The notes under the pieces: generated by a model | What the model was told of the DNA's origin: nothing | Databases searched by the model: none | Seen by the model: the letters and a program-made list of their open reading frames with translations, nothing else | Shown here: in pieces, positions 8,064-16,009 of the stretch | How the letters are laid out: each line of letters starts with the position of its first letter | Numbering within the stretch: position 1 is the stretch's first letter | Translations under genes and position numbers: made by a program | Origin: UMGS755 sp045597205 | GTDB lineage: Bacteria; Bacillota; Clostridia; UBA1381; UBA9506 | DNA length: 38,484 bases | Reading direction: 5' to 3' | Assembly: GCA_045597205.1 (NCBI GenBank) | Contig: JAZODT010000050.1 | Span: 1-38,484 of the forward strand

Positions 8064-10259
8064 CTAATCGACATCTAAATATCTAAATTCAACTTCAACC
8101 ACGGAGCCTTCATCCACCTCAGTGCCGGCAACTGGAATCTGGCTATTGGCAACTGTTAAGTTTGAAGAATGTCCGGTGGCACCGGCACCAGATACAGCCA
8201 TATTCAGCCTGTTTTCGTTTAGGCGCACCTGCGACTCGCTAATGGATAGGCCAGTAACATCTGGAACGATAACCTTTTGAGAAACATTATCTTCTGTATA
8301 TACAATAACCACAGAGCCTGAGGGCAGTAAAGAACCGGTTTTTGGTGTTTGATTTTTAACGGTTTTGCCGCTTCCAACGATTCTGTAATTAAAGCCTTCG
8401 TTTTTAAGGTTTTTAATTGCATTATCCACAGATAGACCTTTAACATCCGGCACATAAAACTCCAGATTTTGTTTTTCTTCTTCGGTATATTGAGGCTCAA
8501 TGCCTAAATAATGCAACGTGTCCTCTAAAATTTTAGCAACAACGGGCGCTGCAATAGCACCCCCATAATATTGACCGTTTGAGGGTTCATCCAACACCAC
8601 TAAACAGGCTATTTTCGGGTCGTTGGCAGGTGCGAAAGCGATAAAAGATGAAATGTATTTTCCATTACCGCGAGGAATTTTTTCAGAAGTACCGGTTTTG
8701 CCAGCAACGCGATAGCCTTTAATGTAGGCGTTTTGGCCGGTGCCGTTTGAAACGGTGTTTTCCAGCATGGCGCACATTTGTTCAGAAGTTTTTTGTGAAA
8801 TCACCTGCCGCACAACAGTGGGCTCGGTCTTTTTCACCACGTTGCCCTCGTCGTCTAACAACTCTTTAACCAAATAGGGTTTCATCAGTTTGCCACCGTT
8901 GGCTACAGCACCAACTGCCGTCATTAACTGCAATGGTGTTACAATAGGTCCCTGACCGAAAGAGGCGGTTGCTAATTCTACGGTGTTGTAGTTCTGGTCG
9001 GAATAAAATACGCCTTTTGCCTCGCCGGGCAGGTCAAAACCTGTGGTATCCATAAAGCCAAAAGCTTTATAATATTCTTTAAATTTCTCTTTGCCTACCA
9101 ATAAGCCAACATCAATAAATGCAGGGTTGCAGGAGTTTTTGACAGCGTCGGCAAAGGTTTGCGCACCGTGACCCTCGTGATGAGAACAACTAATGGTGCG
9201 GTTTTCAACCTTTTTAGAACCGGAACAAAAGAAAGGCGTTTCCGGCGTGATTAAACCTTCTTCTAAAGCCATGCAACCGGTAATGATTTTAAAACAAGAG
9301 CCGGGCTCGTAAGAATCCACAACCGCTTTGTTTCGCCATAATTTTTGCAAAGCGTTGGAACGGGCGGTATTGCGCTCTTTTTCGTCTGTAATAGTGCCGA
9401 GCTGTGCGTTTGTTTCCTCAGAAAGTGCAAAGGGCTCGTTTAAATCAAAATCGGGTTTTGTCACCATGGCCAAAACTTCACCGGTTTGCACATCAGTCAC
9501 AATGGCAGAGGCACCGGCCTGTACTTTTTCTTCGTAATAGGCAGCCTCTAAATGTTTTTCTGCAAAATGTTGAATCACTTCATCGATGGTTAGCACAATA
9601 TTAGTTCCATTTTCAGGGTCGATGTGTTTTTCCTGCTTAAAGGGCATGTCGGTATCTAAAGCGTTTTTCAAAGCAATGACACGACCAGGGTTACCTTTTA
9701 ATTGATTTTCGTATAAAGCTTCAATGCCGCCTAAGCCCTGATTGTCGTCACCAACAAAACCCAAAATATGAGAGGCAAAGTTTCCGTAAGGATAATAGCG
9801 TTTTGCATCTTCTTGCAGATAAACGCCGGTTAACTCCAGTTCGCGAACCGCTGTTGCAATATCGTCTTCCACCCGCCGTTTAATGGTAACGTGGTTGGTT
9901 TTTTTCTCTAACATAGTGCGGATTTCGCCAGCGTCCATATCCAAAACAGAAGCCAGCTTTGTGGCGGTTTCGCCAATATCTTTCTTTGCTTTTTGGATTT
10001 CGTTTGGATTGGCCGTAACCGTTTGGGCTGTAGAACTTTGTGCCAGCGTTTTTCCGTTTCTGTCGTAAATGGCACCGCGATGTGAGGCTACCAAGCTATC
10101 TCTCGTTTGTTGTTCAATAGCCTTTTTTTGCAATTCGTTACTTTGAAATATCTGTAAAAAAACAAGCCTTACGCCAAGCAAAATTAAAATAGCGGCAAAG
10201 GCTATGAAAACATATAATATTCTAATTCTTGTTTTTCGTTTTGGGAACGTGTTATTCAT
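8064..10259 (-). CDS. spoVD: Class B penicillin-binding protein (SpoVD/FtsI type) with two PASTA domains
   Basis: A 731-aa transpeptidase. There is a single N-terminal membrane anchor at about residues 13-36, a PBP dimerisation domain (RGAIYDRNGKTLA near 61-73), then the transpeptidase with SxxK at Ser321-Lys324 (PGSCFK), SCN at 376-378 and KTGT at 521-524. Two C-terminal PASTA repeats start near residues 603 and 669 (VPDVKGLS and VPDVTGLS). It crosslinks septal or spore-cortex peptidoglycan together with a SEDS partner. By position (ftsL before, murE after) it matches both ftsI and spoVD; only one class B PBP is in the window, so the sporulation-specific role is uncertain. Its SD sequence sits 25 nt from the ATG with a small hairpin between (see 10260-10290). 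Confidence 0.92.
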   Translation of the reverse strand: MNNTFPKRKTRIRILYVFIAFAAILILLGVRLVFLQIFQSNELQKKAIEQQTRDSLVASHRGAIYDRNGKTLAQSSTAQTVTANPNEIQKAKKDIGETATKLASVLDMDAGEIRTMLEKKTNHVTIKRRVEDDIATAVRELELTGVYLQEDAKRYYPYGNFASHILGFVGDDNQGLGGIEALYENQLKGNPGRVIALKNALDTDMPFKQEKHIDPENGTNIVLTIDEVIQHFAEKHLEAAYYEEKVQAGASAIVTDVQTGEVLAMVTKPDFDLNEPFALSEETNAQLGTITDEKERNTARSNALQKLWRNKAVVDSYEPGSCFKIITGCMALEEGLITPETPFFCSGSKKVENRTISCSHHEGHGAQTFADAVKNSCNPAFIDVGLLVGKEKFKEYYKAFGFMDTTGFDLPGEAKGVFYSDQNYNTVELATASFGQGPIVTPLQLMTAVGAVANGGKLMKPYLVKELLDDEGNVVKKTEPTVVRQVISQKTSEQMCAMLENTVSNGTGQNAYIKGYRVAGKTGTSEKIPRGNGKYISSFIAFAPANDPKIACLVVLDEPSNGQYYGGAIAAPVVAKILEDTLHYLGIEPQYTEEEKQNLEFYVPDVKGLSVDNAIKNLKNEGFNYRIVGSGKTVKNQTPKTGSLLPSGSVVIVYTEDNVSQKVIVPDVTGLSISESQVRLNENRLNMAVSGAGATGHSSNLTVANSQIPVAGTEVDEGSVVEVEFRYLDVD

Positions 10260-10290
10260 AAGCGTTGTTGGCGGATGACCGCCGCTCCTT
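10260..10290 (-). promoter_or_regulatory. Over-long SD spacer containing a hairpin, ahead of the class B PBP
   Basis: On the minus strand AAGGAG (10290-10285) lies 25 nt from the ATG at 10259, too far for normal initiation. Between them is GGCGG-TCAT-CCGCC (10283-10270), a 5-bp GC stem. Folding it removes 14 nt and leaves an effective spacing of about 11 nt. No in-frame ATG, GTG or TTG lies in the gap. This is a possible structure-dependent translation start; the folding effect is inferred. Confidence 0.5.
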
Positions 10291-10355
10291 TATAAGACTA
10301 TATTACTATATATAGTGACAACCAGGGCTAGATATGACCGAAAGAAGACAAAGAA

Positions 10356-10835
10356 TTAGTCGAGATAAGCCATTAAACTGCTTGTAAGTTCCATAAAGCG
10401 ACTGGCAGGAGCAAATTCGTTTTTGGCAACCTTTTCAACGTAATCGGTCTGTTCTAAATTTAAATAAATGGTCTGATATTTTTCTGCTCTGCGCATACCT
10501 AATTCGTTTCTGGCGATGGTTTCCACATTGTTTAAGTCTAAAGAACGGTCGATTTCAAACTGTAACTTTTCATTAGAAGTGATTAAGGCGTTGAGTTCCT
10601 CACGCTTTGCATCAACGTTGGTTGCTTTATCAGTTATCATCACGCCACGCAACAAAACGATAAATGCAAAACCGACGATTAATAAAAGCGATAACATGCC
10701 GTTTGCTTTTGTGCGCTTTTGAGTAGCCATTTGGGTTGACACTTTAATTCTGACATTCGATTGCGTGCTGGGGATATAAGTGGGCGTTGTTGCACGGTAA
10801 CTATTGTCGTAAGCCAAATTGCTTCTGCTGTTCAC
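10356..10835 (-). CDS. ftsL: FtsL-like septum protein
   Basis: A 159-aa small bitopic protein: an N-terminal cytoplasmic stretch rich in Ser/Thr and basic residues (about 1-45), one membrane helix near 47-68 (MLSLLLIVGFAFIVLLRGVM), then an extracytoplasmic heptad-like segment (about 75-120) consistent with a short coiled coil. FtsL is a divisome scaffold that joins FtsB/DivIC and FtsQ/DivIB and activates FtsWI. Sequence conservation in FtsL is low, so the call rests on topology, size and position between rsmH and the class B PBP. The start is GTG at 10835 with AAAGGAG nine nt upstream. A 96-nt gap follows, with a perfect ACTATATATAGT palindrome (10305-10316) of unknown meaning. Confidence 0.82.
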   Translation of the reverse strand: MNSRSNLAYDNSYRATTPTYIPSTQSNVRIKVSTQMATQKRTKANGMLSLLLIVGFAFIVLLRGVMITDKATNVDAKREELNALITSNEKLQFEIDRSLDLNNVETIARNELGMRRAEKYQTIYLNLEQTDYVEKVAKNEFAPASRFMELTSSLMAYLD

Positions 10836-10853
10836 GGACGGACACTCCTTTAA

Positions 10854-11801
10854 TTATATTCTTTCAAACACACGAAGCTTAGCGCTTCGCGCTCTGGGGT
10901 TTTCATCAATTTCAGCGGGAGAGGGCAGGATGGGTTTGCGTGTGATGACCTTGCCGGCGCTTTTTTTGCCACATACACAAGCCGGATATTCCGGTGGGCA
11001 GGTACAACCTTTTTCTCTTTCACGAAAAATGTTTTTCACAATCCGGTCTTCTAAAGAATGGAAAGTAATCACGGCCAGACGACCACCTGGGGCCAACACA
11101 TCAATAAAGTCGTGAAGCGCTTCCGTTAAACCGGCAAGCTCATTGTTAACTTCAATGCGAATAGCCTGAAAGGTTCGTTTGGCAGGATGGGGACCATCGC
11201 GCCGAGCGTCTTTGGGGACGGCTTTTTTAATAATATCCACCAATTCGCCGGTTGTTTTAATGGGCTTTAAAACTCTTGCTTCAATAATAAAATCAACAAT
11301 TCGTTTTGCCCATCGCTCTTCGCCGTAAGTATAAATAATATGTTCCAATTCTTCTTTTGAATAAGTGTTAACCACATCAGCTGCCGAAAGGGGATCGGCA
11401 GGGTTCATGCGCATATCCAAGGGCGCATCCTGCATATAAGAAAAACCGCGGTCAGCTTCATCCAGCTGGTGAGAAGAAACACCTAAATCCATTAAAGCAC
11501 CATTCAAATAAGGAATAGACAGTTCTGAAAGAACGGCTTTAACTTCTCTATAATTTCTATTAACCAGTGTTACAGACTCTTGAAAAGGTTCTAACCGTTT
11601 TAAAGATGCAGCAATGGCTTCCGGGTCACGGTCGAAGCCAATCAGCCTGCCGCCAAATAAACGCTTAGCAATTTCGCTACTGTGACCGGCGCCACCTAAA
11701 GTGGCATCGGCATAAATGCCGCCGGGTTGCAAATTCAAAGCTTCTAAGCAGGGATAGAGCATTACGGGAATGTGATGAAAAGTGTTTGTTTCATGACTCA
11801 T
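10854..11801 (-). CDS. rsmH: 16S rRNA (cytosine1402-N4)-methyltransferase RsmH (MraW)
   Basis: A 315-aa SAM-dependent methyltransferase of typical length. It methylates N4 of C1402 in the 16S rRNA P site. Motifs seen: HIPVMLYPCLEAL near the N-terminus, the SAM-binding DATLGGAGHS, MDLGVSSHQLDEADRGFSY, the HPAKRTFQAIRIEVN stretch and the TFHSLEDRIVK motif. The ATG overlaps the mraZ stop (ATGA), implying translational coupling with mraZ. Confidence 0.97.
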   Translation of the reverse strand: MSHETNTFHHIPVMLYPCLEALNLQPGGIYADATLGGAGHSSEIAKRLFGGRLIGFDRDPEAIAASLKRLEPFQESVTLVNRNYREVKAVLSELSIPYLNGALMDLGVSSHQLDEADRGFSYMQDAPLDMRMNPADPLSAADVVNTYSKEELEHIIYTYGEERWAKRIVDFIIEARVLKPIKTTGELVDIIKKAVPKDARRDGPHPAKRTFQAIRIEVNNELAGLTEALHDFIDVLAPGGRLAVITFHSLEDRIVKNIFREREKGCTCPPEYPACVCGKKSAGKVITRKPILPSPAEIDENPRARSAKLRVFERI

Positions 11802-12229
11802 ATGCCTAGTTGCCCCAGTTTTTCAGCCAATTCTTCCGGACTGAATTTATCAAAGTTGTGTGCGTCTTCCCAAGCACCGGTATCCCAAAGTTCAACCCTG
11901 TTAGAAACACCAACAACGGTTACGTCTTTTGTGAGGTTGGCAAAGGAGCGCAAATTTTGCGGAATCATAATACGACCCTGCTTATCCATTTCACACTCGC
12001 CGGCATGACCAAAAAAGAAGCGGGAAAAAGTGCGGGCATCTTTATTAGTGATAGACAATGCATCGATTTTTGCTTTCAGGTGGTCAAATTCTTCTTGAGG
12101 GAAAACGAAAAGACAATTATCCAAACCAATGGTGATAATAAAAGTATCGCCCAAATCATCACGAAATTTGGAAGGGACGAATATTCTGCCCTTGGCATCC
12201 AAGGTATGTTGAAACTCGCCGATGAACAT
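11798..12229 (-). CDS. mraZ: Transcriptional regulator MraZ
   Basis: A 143-aa protein made of two SpoVT/AbrB-like halves. The first has HTLDAKGRIFVPSKFR (residues about 8-23) and the second CEMDKQGRIMIPQNLR (about 77-92), the expected duplicated D-x-K/Q-GR-hydrophobic-P motif. MraZ forms ring oligomers that bind direct repeats at its own promoter and usually repress the dcw operon. This is the first gene of the operon here. The upstream region holds a matching set of 10-bp-spaced repeats (12319-12353) and a good promoter (12364-12392), so autoregulation is likely. Confidence 0.96.
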   Translation of the reverse strand: MFIGEFQHTLDAKGRIFVPSKFRDDLGDTFIITIGLDNCLFVFPQEEFDHLKAKIDALSITNKDARTFSRFFFGHAGECEMDKQGRIMIPQNLRSFANLTKDVTVVGVSNRVELWDTGAWEDAHNFDKFSPEELAEKLGQLGI

Positions 12230-12318
12230 GTCTTTTCACCACCCTTTCTTTTTAAAATCTGGCGCCTTACAAAAAAATAGTTTTTTAAACAAAAATAGAG
12301 GTTGCAGAATAAATTTTG

Positions 12319-12353
12319 CACCCTTTTAAACTATTTTACACCACTTTCCACCA
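12319..12353 (-). promoter_or_regulatory. Candidate MraZ-binding repeats (mraZ boxes)
   Basis: On the minus strand TGGTG occurs at 12353-12349 and 12343-12339, start to start exactly 10 bp, and GGGTG at 12323-12319, exactly 20 bp further on. E. coli MraZ is known to bind TGGGN direct repeats with 5-nt spacers, which is also a 10-bp period. The repeats lie just downstream of the inferred transcription start, a position suited to repression. The middle phase (around 12329) has no repeat. Confidence 0.65.
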
Positions 12354-12363
12354 TTTCACTTTA

Positions 12364-12392
12364 ATTTTACAATATTTTTAAGCGTTTTGCAA
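12364..12392 (-). promoter_or_regulatory. Sigma-A type promoter of the dcw operon (upstream of mraZ)
   Basis: TTGCAA (12392-12387), 17-nt spacer, TAAAAT (12369-12364) on the minus strand. It is about 135 nt upstream of the mraZ ATG. Transcription should begin near 12357, immediately before the TGGTG repeats. Confidence 0.65.
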
Positions 12393-12574
12393 GTGTTTTT
12401 GAAAAAAAAGTTTAATTTTTTTGCAATTAATTTGTAACATACAATATATTGTGTTAATATAAATAAAAATAACAATATTTGCGTTTTTTCTCATTTTTTT
12501 AGAACAAAAGAAGGGATGTTAAGGGCATAAAAACCACATTTTTTCTATGCGGCTCTTTGATTTTGAAAAAAATC

Positions 12575-12603
12575 TTGACAGGGGGAGAAAAAAATGTTAA
12601 ACT
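12575..12603 (+). promoter_or_regulatory. Sigma-A type promoter of the GntR/ABC operon
   Basis: TTGACA (12575-12580), 17-nt spacer, TAAACT (12598-12603). The perfect -35 and correct spacing make this a convincing promoter. The start of transcription would fall near 12610, inside the palindrome at 12609-12620. Confidence 0.7.
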
Positions 12604-12608
12604 ATAAC

Positions 12609-12620
12609 TGTATTAATACA
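12609..12620. promoter_or_regulatory. Palindromic operator candidate for the GntR (YtrA-type) regulator
   Basis: TGTATTAATACA is a perfect 12-bp palindrome that begins 6 nt after the -10 element and covers the expected +1. YtrA-subfamily GntR repressors commonly autoregulate through palindromes at their own promoter, so the adjacent gene product is the obvious ligand. Binding is inferred. Confidence 0.55.
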
Positions 12621-12645
12621 CACAGTACAGATAGGTGGTGAAAAA

Positions 12646-13008
12646 ATGATTCAGATTGATTACCGAAGTCCAAAAGCAATGTATGAACAGGTTAGAGATG
12701 AATTTAAAAAGCTGATGATGAAAGGAATTTTAAAAGAAGATGAACAAATTCCCTCTGTGCGGGAAATTGCAGGCCAGTTATCAATCAACCCTAATACCAT
12801 ACAGCGTGCCTATAGAGAACTTGAAAATGAAGGCTTTATTTATTCGGTAAAAGGTCGCGGCAATTTTGTTTTGCCCAGAGGAAAAGCAGAGAAAAATGAA
12901 AGAATTGAAGAATTGATACAGAATTTTAAATCTTGCGCCTCAGAGCTTTTATATTTGGGTGTAACGAAAGAGAAATTAATGGAAGTTTTACAAGAAAGGG
13001 GAGAATAA
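12646..13008 (+). CDS. GntR family transcriptional regulator, YtrA subfamily
   Basis: A 120-aa protein with an N-terminal winged helix-turn-helix (residues about 8-75: YEQVRDEFKKLM, then EDEQIPSVREIAGQLSINPNTIQRAYRELENEGFI, then a wing KGRGNFVL) and a short C-terminal dimerisation tail. This size and architecture is the YtrA subfamily, whose members sit first in ABC transporter operons and usually repress them, responding for example to cell-wall-active compounds in Bacillus. The ATG is preceded by AGGTGG. The ABC ATPase gene starts 2 nt after its stop, so the operon is tightly packed. The effector is unknown. Confidence 0.93.
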   Translation: MIQIDYRSPKAMYEQVRDEFKKLMMKGILKEDEQIPSVREIAGQLSINPNTIQRAYRELENEGFIYSVKGRGNFVLPRGKAEKNERIEELIQNFKSCASELLYLGVTKEKLMEVLQERGE

Positions 13009-13010
13009 AG

Positions 13011-13910
13011 ATGATTGAAATAAAAAAATTAACGAAAAAATTTGATGATTTTACAGCAGTAAAAGATGCAGATTTATTGATAGAAAAAGGGACCGTTTAT
13101 GGTCTTGTGGGGCCGAATGGCTCTGGCAAAACCACTTTAATTAAATGCCTATGCGGTGTATATCGGACAGATGGGGGCACTATTTTGGTTGATGGAGAGC
13201 CGGTATATGATAATCCTTTATTAAAGGAAAGAATTGCCTACATACCCGATGATTTATATTTTCCGGCTACCTACACACCGCGGGACATGGCCAAGTTTTA
13301 CAGTGCTTTATATCCCACTTTTTCCTGGGAAAAGTATGAGAGCTTAGGCCAGTTATTTCAATTAGATGAAAAAAAGCGGATTGCCCATTTTTCTAAAGGA
13401 ATGCAAAAGCAGGTTGCTTTTTGGATTTGCATGAGTTGTTGTCCCGAGGTGGTCATTTTAGATGAGCCGGTGGATGGACTTGACCCGGTGATGCGGAAAA
13501 AAGTGTGGAGCGTGATTTTGCAGGAAGTGGAAGAGCGTGGGGTAACCGTGCTCATCTCCAGCCATAACTTGCGTGAGCTGGAGGATGTTTGTGACCATGT
13601 GGGCATTTTACATCAGGGCGAGGTGTTATTGCAAAAAGCCCTTTCGGATATGAAATCGGATACTTTTAAATTACAGGTGGCTTTTAACGGTGAAATGCCT
13701 CAGGAGCTTTTGGCTAAATTCCCGGTGTTAAGCCACAACCAAACAGGGCGTGTGCATCTTTTAATTCTTCGCGGCAGCAGGGAAGAGATTTTGCAACAGG
13801 TGGCAGCATATAAGCCTATTTTAGCTGATTTAATCCCGCTGACGTTAGAAGAAGTTTTCATTTATGAGTTAGGAGGTAAGGGGTATGACTTCAAAAACAT
13901 CCTTAATTAA
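13011..13910 (+). CDS. ABC transporter ATP-binding protein (YtrB-like)
   Basis: A 299-aa ABC ATPase. The start ATG at 13011 is chosen because MIEIKKLTKKF is the normal beginning of this family and AAAGGGGAGAATAAAG lies upstream; the frame is open back to 12933 inside the GntR gene. Walker A is GPNGSGKTT (near residue 36), the signature loop is FSKGMQKQV in place of LSGGQ, Walker B is VVILDEPVDGLDP, and the H-loop is ISSHNLRELED. A C-terminal region of about 80 residues follows the NBD. It powers the permease encoded next, with which it overlaps by 26 nt. The substrate is not evident. Confidence 0.94.
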   Translation: MIEIKKLTKKFDDFTAVKDADLLIEKGTVYGLVGPNGSGKTTLIKCLCGVYRTDGGTILVDGEPVYDNPLLKERIAYIPDDLYFPATYTPRDMAKFYSALYPTFSWEKYESLGQLFQLDEKKRIAHFSKGMQKQVAFWICMSCCPEVVILDEPVDGLDPVMRKKVWSVILQEVEERGVTVLISSHNLRELEDVCDHVGILHQGEVLLQKALSDMKSDTFKLQVAFNGEMPQELLAKFPVLSHNQTGRVHLLILRGSREEILQQVAAYKPILADLIPLTLEEVFIYELGGKGYDFKNILN

Positions 13911-15666
13911 AAAAGGTATTTTATATTTTCAGTTAAAACGCTATTGGTGGCTTGCGGGTTTTTATGCCTTGATTTTGTTTTTGGTGTCACCTTTTCGCAT
14001 TTTGAGTATGGAAAAGGAGAGTTTGTTAAATAGAGTTGCCCGTTTTCCCGATACAGCCACCAGTACCTTGCTCAATGATGCGGGCATGTTTATTCTTTTA
14101 GTTGGTGCGGCAGTTCTTTTAGGCATTGCCATGTTTCGATATATGCAAAATGTTCGCAGTGCAACGCTCATGCATGCTTTGCCTACAAAACGCAGGGAAT
14201 TATACTGTAGTTCGTTGCTTTCCGGCTTTATTTTGCTGGCGATTCCTATTTTATTAAATGCTGTGATACTATTTTTGATGGGACTTGCAGGCAGTTATGG
14301 GCCGGTGTTATCACCGCTGTTTATTTTAGACTGGATTGGCGGACAACTGTTAACCGGTGCAGCTGTATTTTGTTTTACTTTTTTTGTGGGCGTGCTCACC
14401 GGTAGTTCTATTGCACAATTTGTGTTCACTTTTGTGTTCTGCTTTTTGCCTTTAGGTCTTATGGGTCTGTTTTCTTATTTGTTGGAAGATTGGCTCTTTG
14501 CGTTTACCAATAACGGCATCGATCAGGTGATAGAATTTTTGTTAAAAATCACACCGATGTATTACCCGCAATTTTTACATCGGGAACCGATTTGGTGGAT
14601 TCCGGTGCTCGCGGGAGTATACATCTTGTTGTTCTCCAGTTTAGGACTGTTTTTATATCATAAACGGGATACGGAACGGGCAGGGGATGTGGCAGCCTTT
14701 AACTTTATGCGCCCCTTGTTTCTTTATGGCGTTAGCTTTTGTGTGATGCTGTTGGGAGTTGCTTTTGTGCGAGCGGTTGGTAATTATGACGATGCACCCA
14801 ATGTACTTGTCATGCTGCTGTTTGCCCTTTTGGGTTATTGTGTGGCAAAGGCTTTACTTATAAAAAGCTTTCGTATTTTTCCTTATTATAAAGGGTATGT
14901 TGTTTTTGCCGTTGTGTTATTGCTCTTATACACTGCCGTTGAGTGCAATTGGTTTGGGTATGGCACTCGCATTCCGGAAACAGAGCAGATTGCTAAAGCA
15001 TACATTGGTTATCATTATACATATGATTGGTATGGTGAGGATGATTTGTATGGGGACCACACCCAATATGCCGATTTTACAGATAAAGAGAGTATCGAAG
15101 TAATTCGCAATTTGCAAAGGTCGGCCATTGATGCAGGCAGGTTGATGAAAAAAGAAGCAACAGCCCAGGGTAAACGGCAAATTTACTTTTCTTATTTAAC
15201 AAAATCCGGTCGTTCTATCACAAGGGTATATTATATGAATCCGCAAACGCCCTTTGAGCTTTTTAGTTCGCCGGCGGCAAAAGATAGTATGTATGAAAAC
15301 ATTCGTCAGCATCCGGAACGGATTAAATATATAGATGTGATTCGTGATACCAACCAGGAAATTTACGGTGAAAAAAAAGATGAGCTTTTATATTGTGTGC
15401 AACAGGATTTAGATAGATTAACCTATGAAGAAATAAATAAACATAACAATATTCTTCGTCAGGCGGCAGGCTACAGTTATGGGTATGACGGTGAGATAAT
15501 GGTGGAGAAAGAACCAATGGAAAAAGAAGAAGGGTTTAGACATTCTTTATTGTTCGCCGTGGACGATGAAGGAAAAAATGTAAACATTTGGTTTGATTAT
15601 AATGAAAACTTTACGGAAACAGTGAACTGGCTGACGGAAAACGGATATATGGAAAAGGGAGAATAA
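13885..15666 (+). CDS. ABC transporter permease-like membrane protein with a C-terminal soluble domain
   Basis: A 593-aa protein. The first ~355 residues carry about nine hydrophobic helices (for example near 18-36, 68-86, 108-130, 168-195, 236-256, 276-298, 303-323, 334-354). The remaining ~235 residues are hydrophilic, begin after the last helix and are probably extracytoplasmic. The architecture resembles large ABC-2 type permeases of GntR(YtrA)-linked operons in Clostridia; I believe the C-terminal part corresponds to a domain of unknown function often annotated DUF6449, but I could not check this. AGGAGG lies before the ATG, which is inside the end of the ATPase gene. It is the last gene before a strong terminator. 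Export of, or defence against, a membrane- or wall-active compound is plausible but unproven. Confidence 0.85.
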   Translation: MTSKTSLIKKGILYFQLKRYWWLAGFYALILFLVSPFRILSMEKESLLNRVARFPDTATSTLLNDAGMFILLVGAAVLLGIAMFRYMQNVRSATLMHALPTKRRELYCSSLLSGFILLAIPILLNAVILFLMGLAGSYGPVLSPLFILDWIGGQLLTGAAVFCFTFFVGVLTGSSIAQFVFTFVFCFLPLGLMGLFSYLLEDWLFAFTNNGIDQVIEFLLKITPMYYPQFLHREPIWWIPVLAGVYILLFSSLGLFLYHKRDTERAGDVAAFNFMRPLFLYGVSFCVMLLGVAFVRAVGNYDDAPNVLVMLLFALLGYCVAKALLIKSFRIFPYYKGYVVFAVVLLLLYTAVECNWFGYGTRIPETEQIAKAYIGYHYTYDWYGEDDLYGDHTQYADFTDKESIEVIRNLQRSAIDAGRLMKKEATAQGKRQIYFSYLTKSGRSITRVYYMNPQTPFELFSSPAAKDSMYENIRQHPERIKYIDVIRDTNQEIYGEKKDELLYCVQQDLDRLTYEEINKHNNILRQAAGYSYGYDGEIMVEKEPMEKEEGFRHSLLFAVDDEGKNVNIWFDYNENFTETVNWLTENGYMEKGE

Positions 15667-15687
15667 ATAACTGAATTTTGCTTTTTT

Positions 15688-15720
15688 AAGAGGTTGATGT
15701 GGTACATCAGCCTCTTTTTT
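15688..15720 (+). terminator. Rho-independent terminator of the GntR/ABC operon
   Basis: A 13-bp stem pairs 15688-15700 with 15704-15716 (one G-U pair), with a three-base GGT loop, followed directly by a T run to 15720. It begins 21 nt after the permease stop codon. Confidence 0.9.
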
Positions 15721-15770
15721 GCATCGTTTGCCTAAAGGAAAGAGTGATTTTATAGCCCTGCCGGGCGGGC

Positions 15771-15857
15771 CTACTTTTGTTAGAAAAAAGTAGCAAAAAC
15801 GCGGGGGATTTCGACTTCCCCCGCACCCCTTAAAACGACACAGGGGCTTTGCCCCTG
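15771..15857. repeat. Cluster of three hairpins, probable dispersed intergenic repeat element
   Basis: Three perfect inverted repeats follow one another: CTACTTTT/AAAAGTAG (15771-15778 with 15786-15793), GCGGGGGA/TCCCCCGC (15801-15808 with 15817-15824) and CAGGGGC/GCCCCTG (15841-15847 with 15851-15857). The pattern of an AAAAGTA-type hairpin followed by a CAGGGGC-TTT-GCCCCTG hairpin is one I recognise from dispersed intergenic repeats in Clostridia genomes. Copy number in this genome cannot be seen from one window. Confidence 0.55.
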
Positions 15858-15914
15858 GATCCCTTTTGCACAGAAAATAATATAAGAACGCATAGAATTA
15901 TGCTCAAAAATGAA

Positions 15915-15939
15915 CCCTCCCCCGTTATTCGGGGGAGGG
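15915..15939 (-). terminator. Hairpin with trailing T-rich tract, possible terminator of the toxin-immunity operon
   Basis: A perfect 10-bp stem CCCTCCCCCG/CGGGGGAGGG (15915-15924 with 15930-15939), loop of five. On the minus strand it is followed by TTCATTTTT, giving a plausible intrinsic terminator about 120 nt beyond the immunity stop codon. It could equally be a part of the repeat cluster. Confidence 0.5.
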
Positions 15940-16009
15940 ATATAGTGCTTATGTTTATTATTTTTCAGGTGTTATAGGGGCACATACCATGGCACATCAA
16001 TTTAACGTA

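Larger units (their letters stand above)
12230..12645. other. AT-rich divergent intergenic region between mraZ and the GntR/ABC operon
   Basis: This 416-nt gap has no coding sequence I can support. The left third holds the dcw promoter and MraZ boxes, and the right 70 nt hold the GntR operon promoter and operator. In the middle there is a perfect 12-bp palindrome ACAATATATTGT (12441-12452) and a long A/T-rich stretch. A weak imperfect dyad GCATA/TATGC flanks 12527-12550. No RNA gene is recognisable. Confidence 0.6.

Noticed and set aside
10305..10316. Palindrome ACTATATATAGT as a promoter or sporulation sigma site for the PBP gene
   Set aside because: No -35/-10 pair with correct spacing and no match to sigma-E or sigma-G consensus could be made; simple AT-rich palindromes arise by chance.
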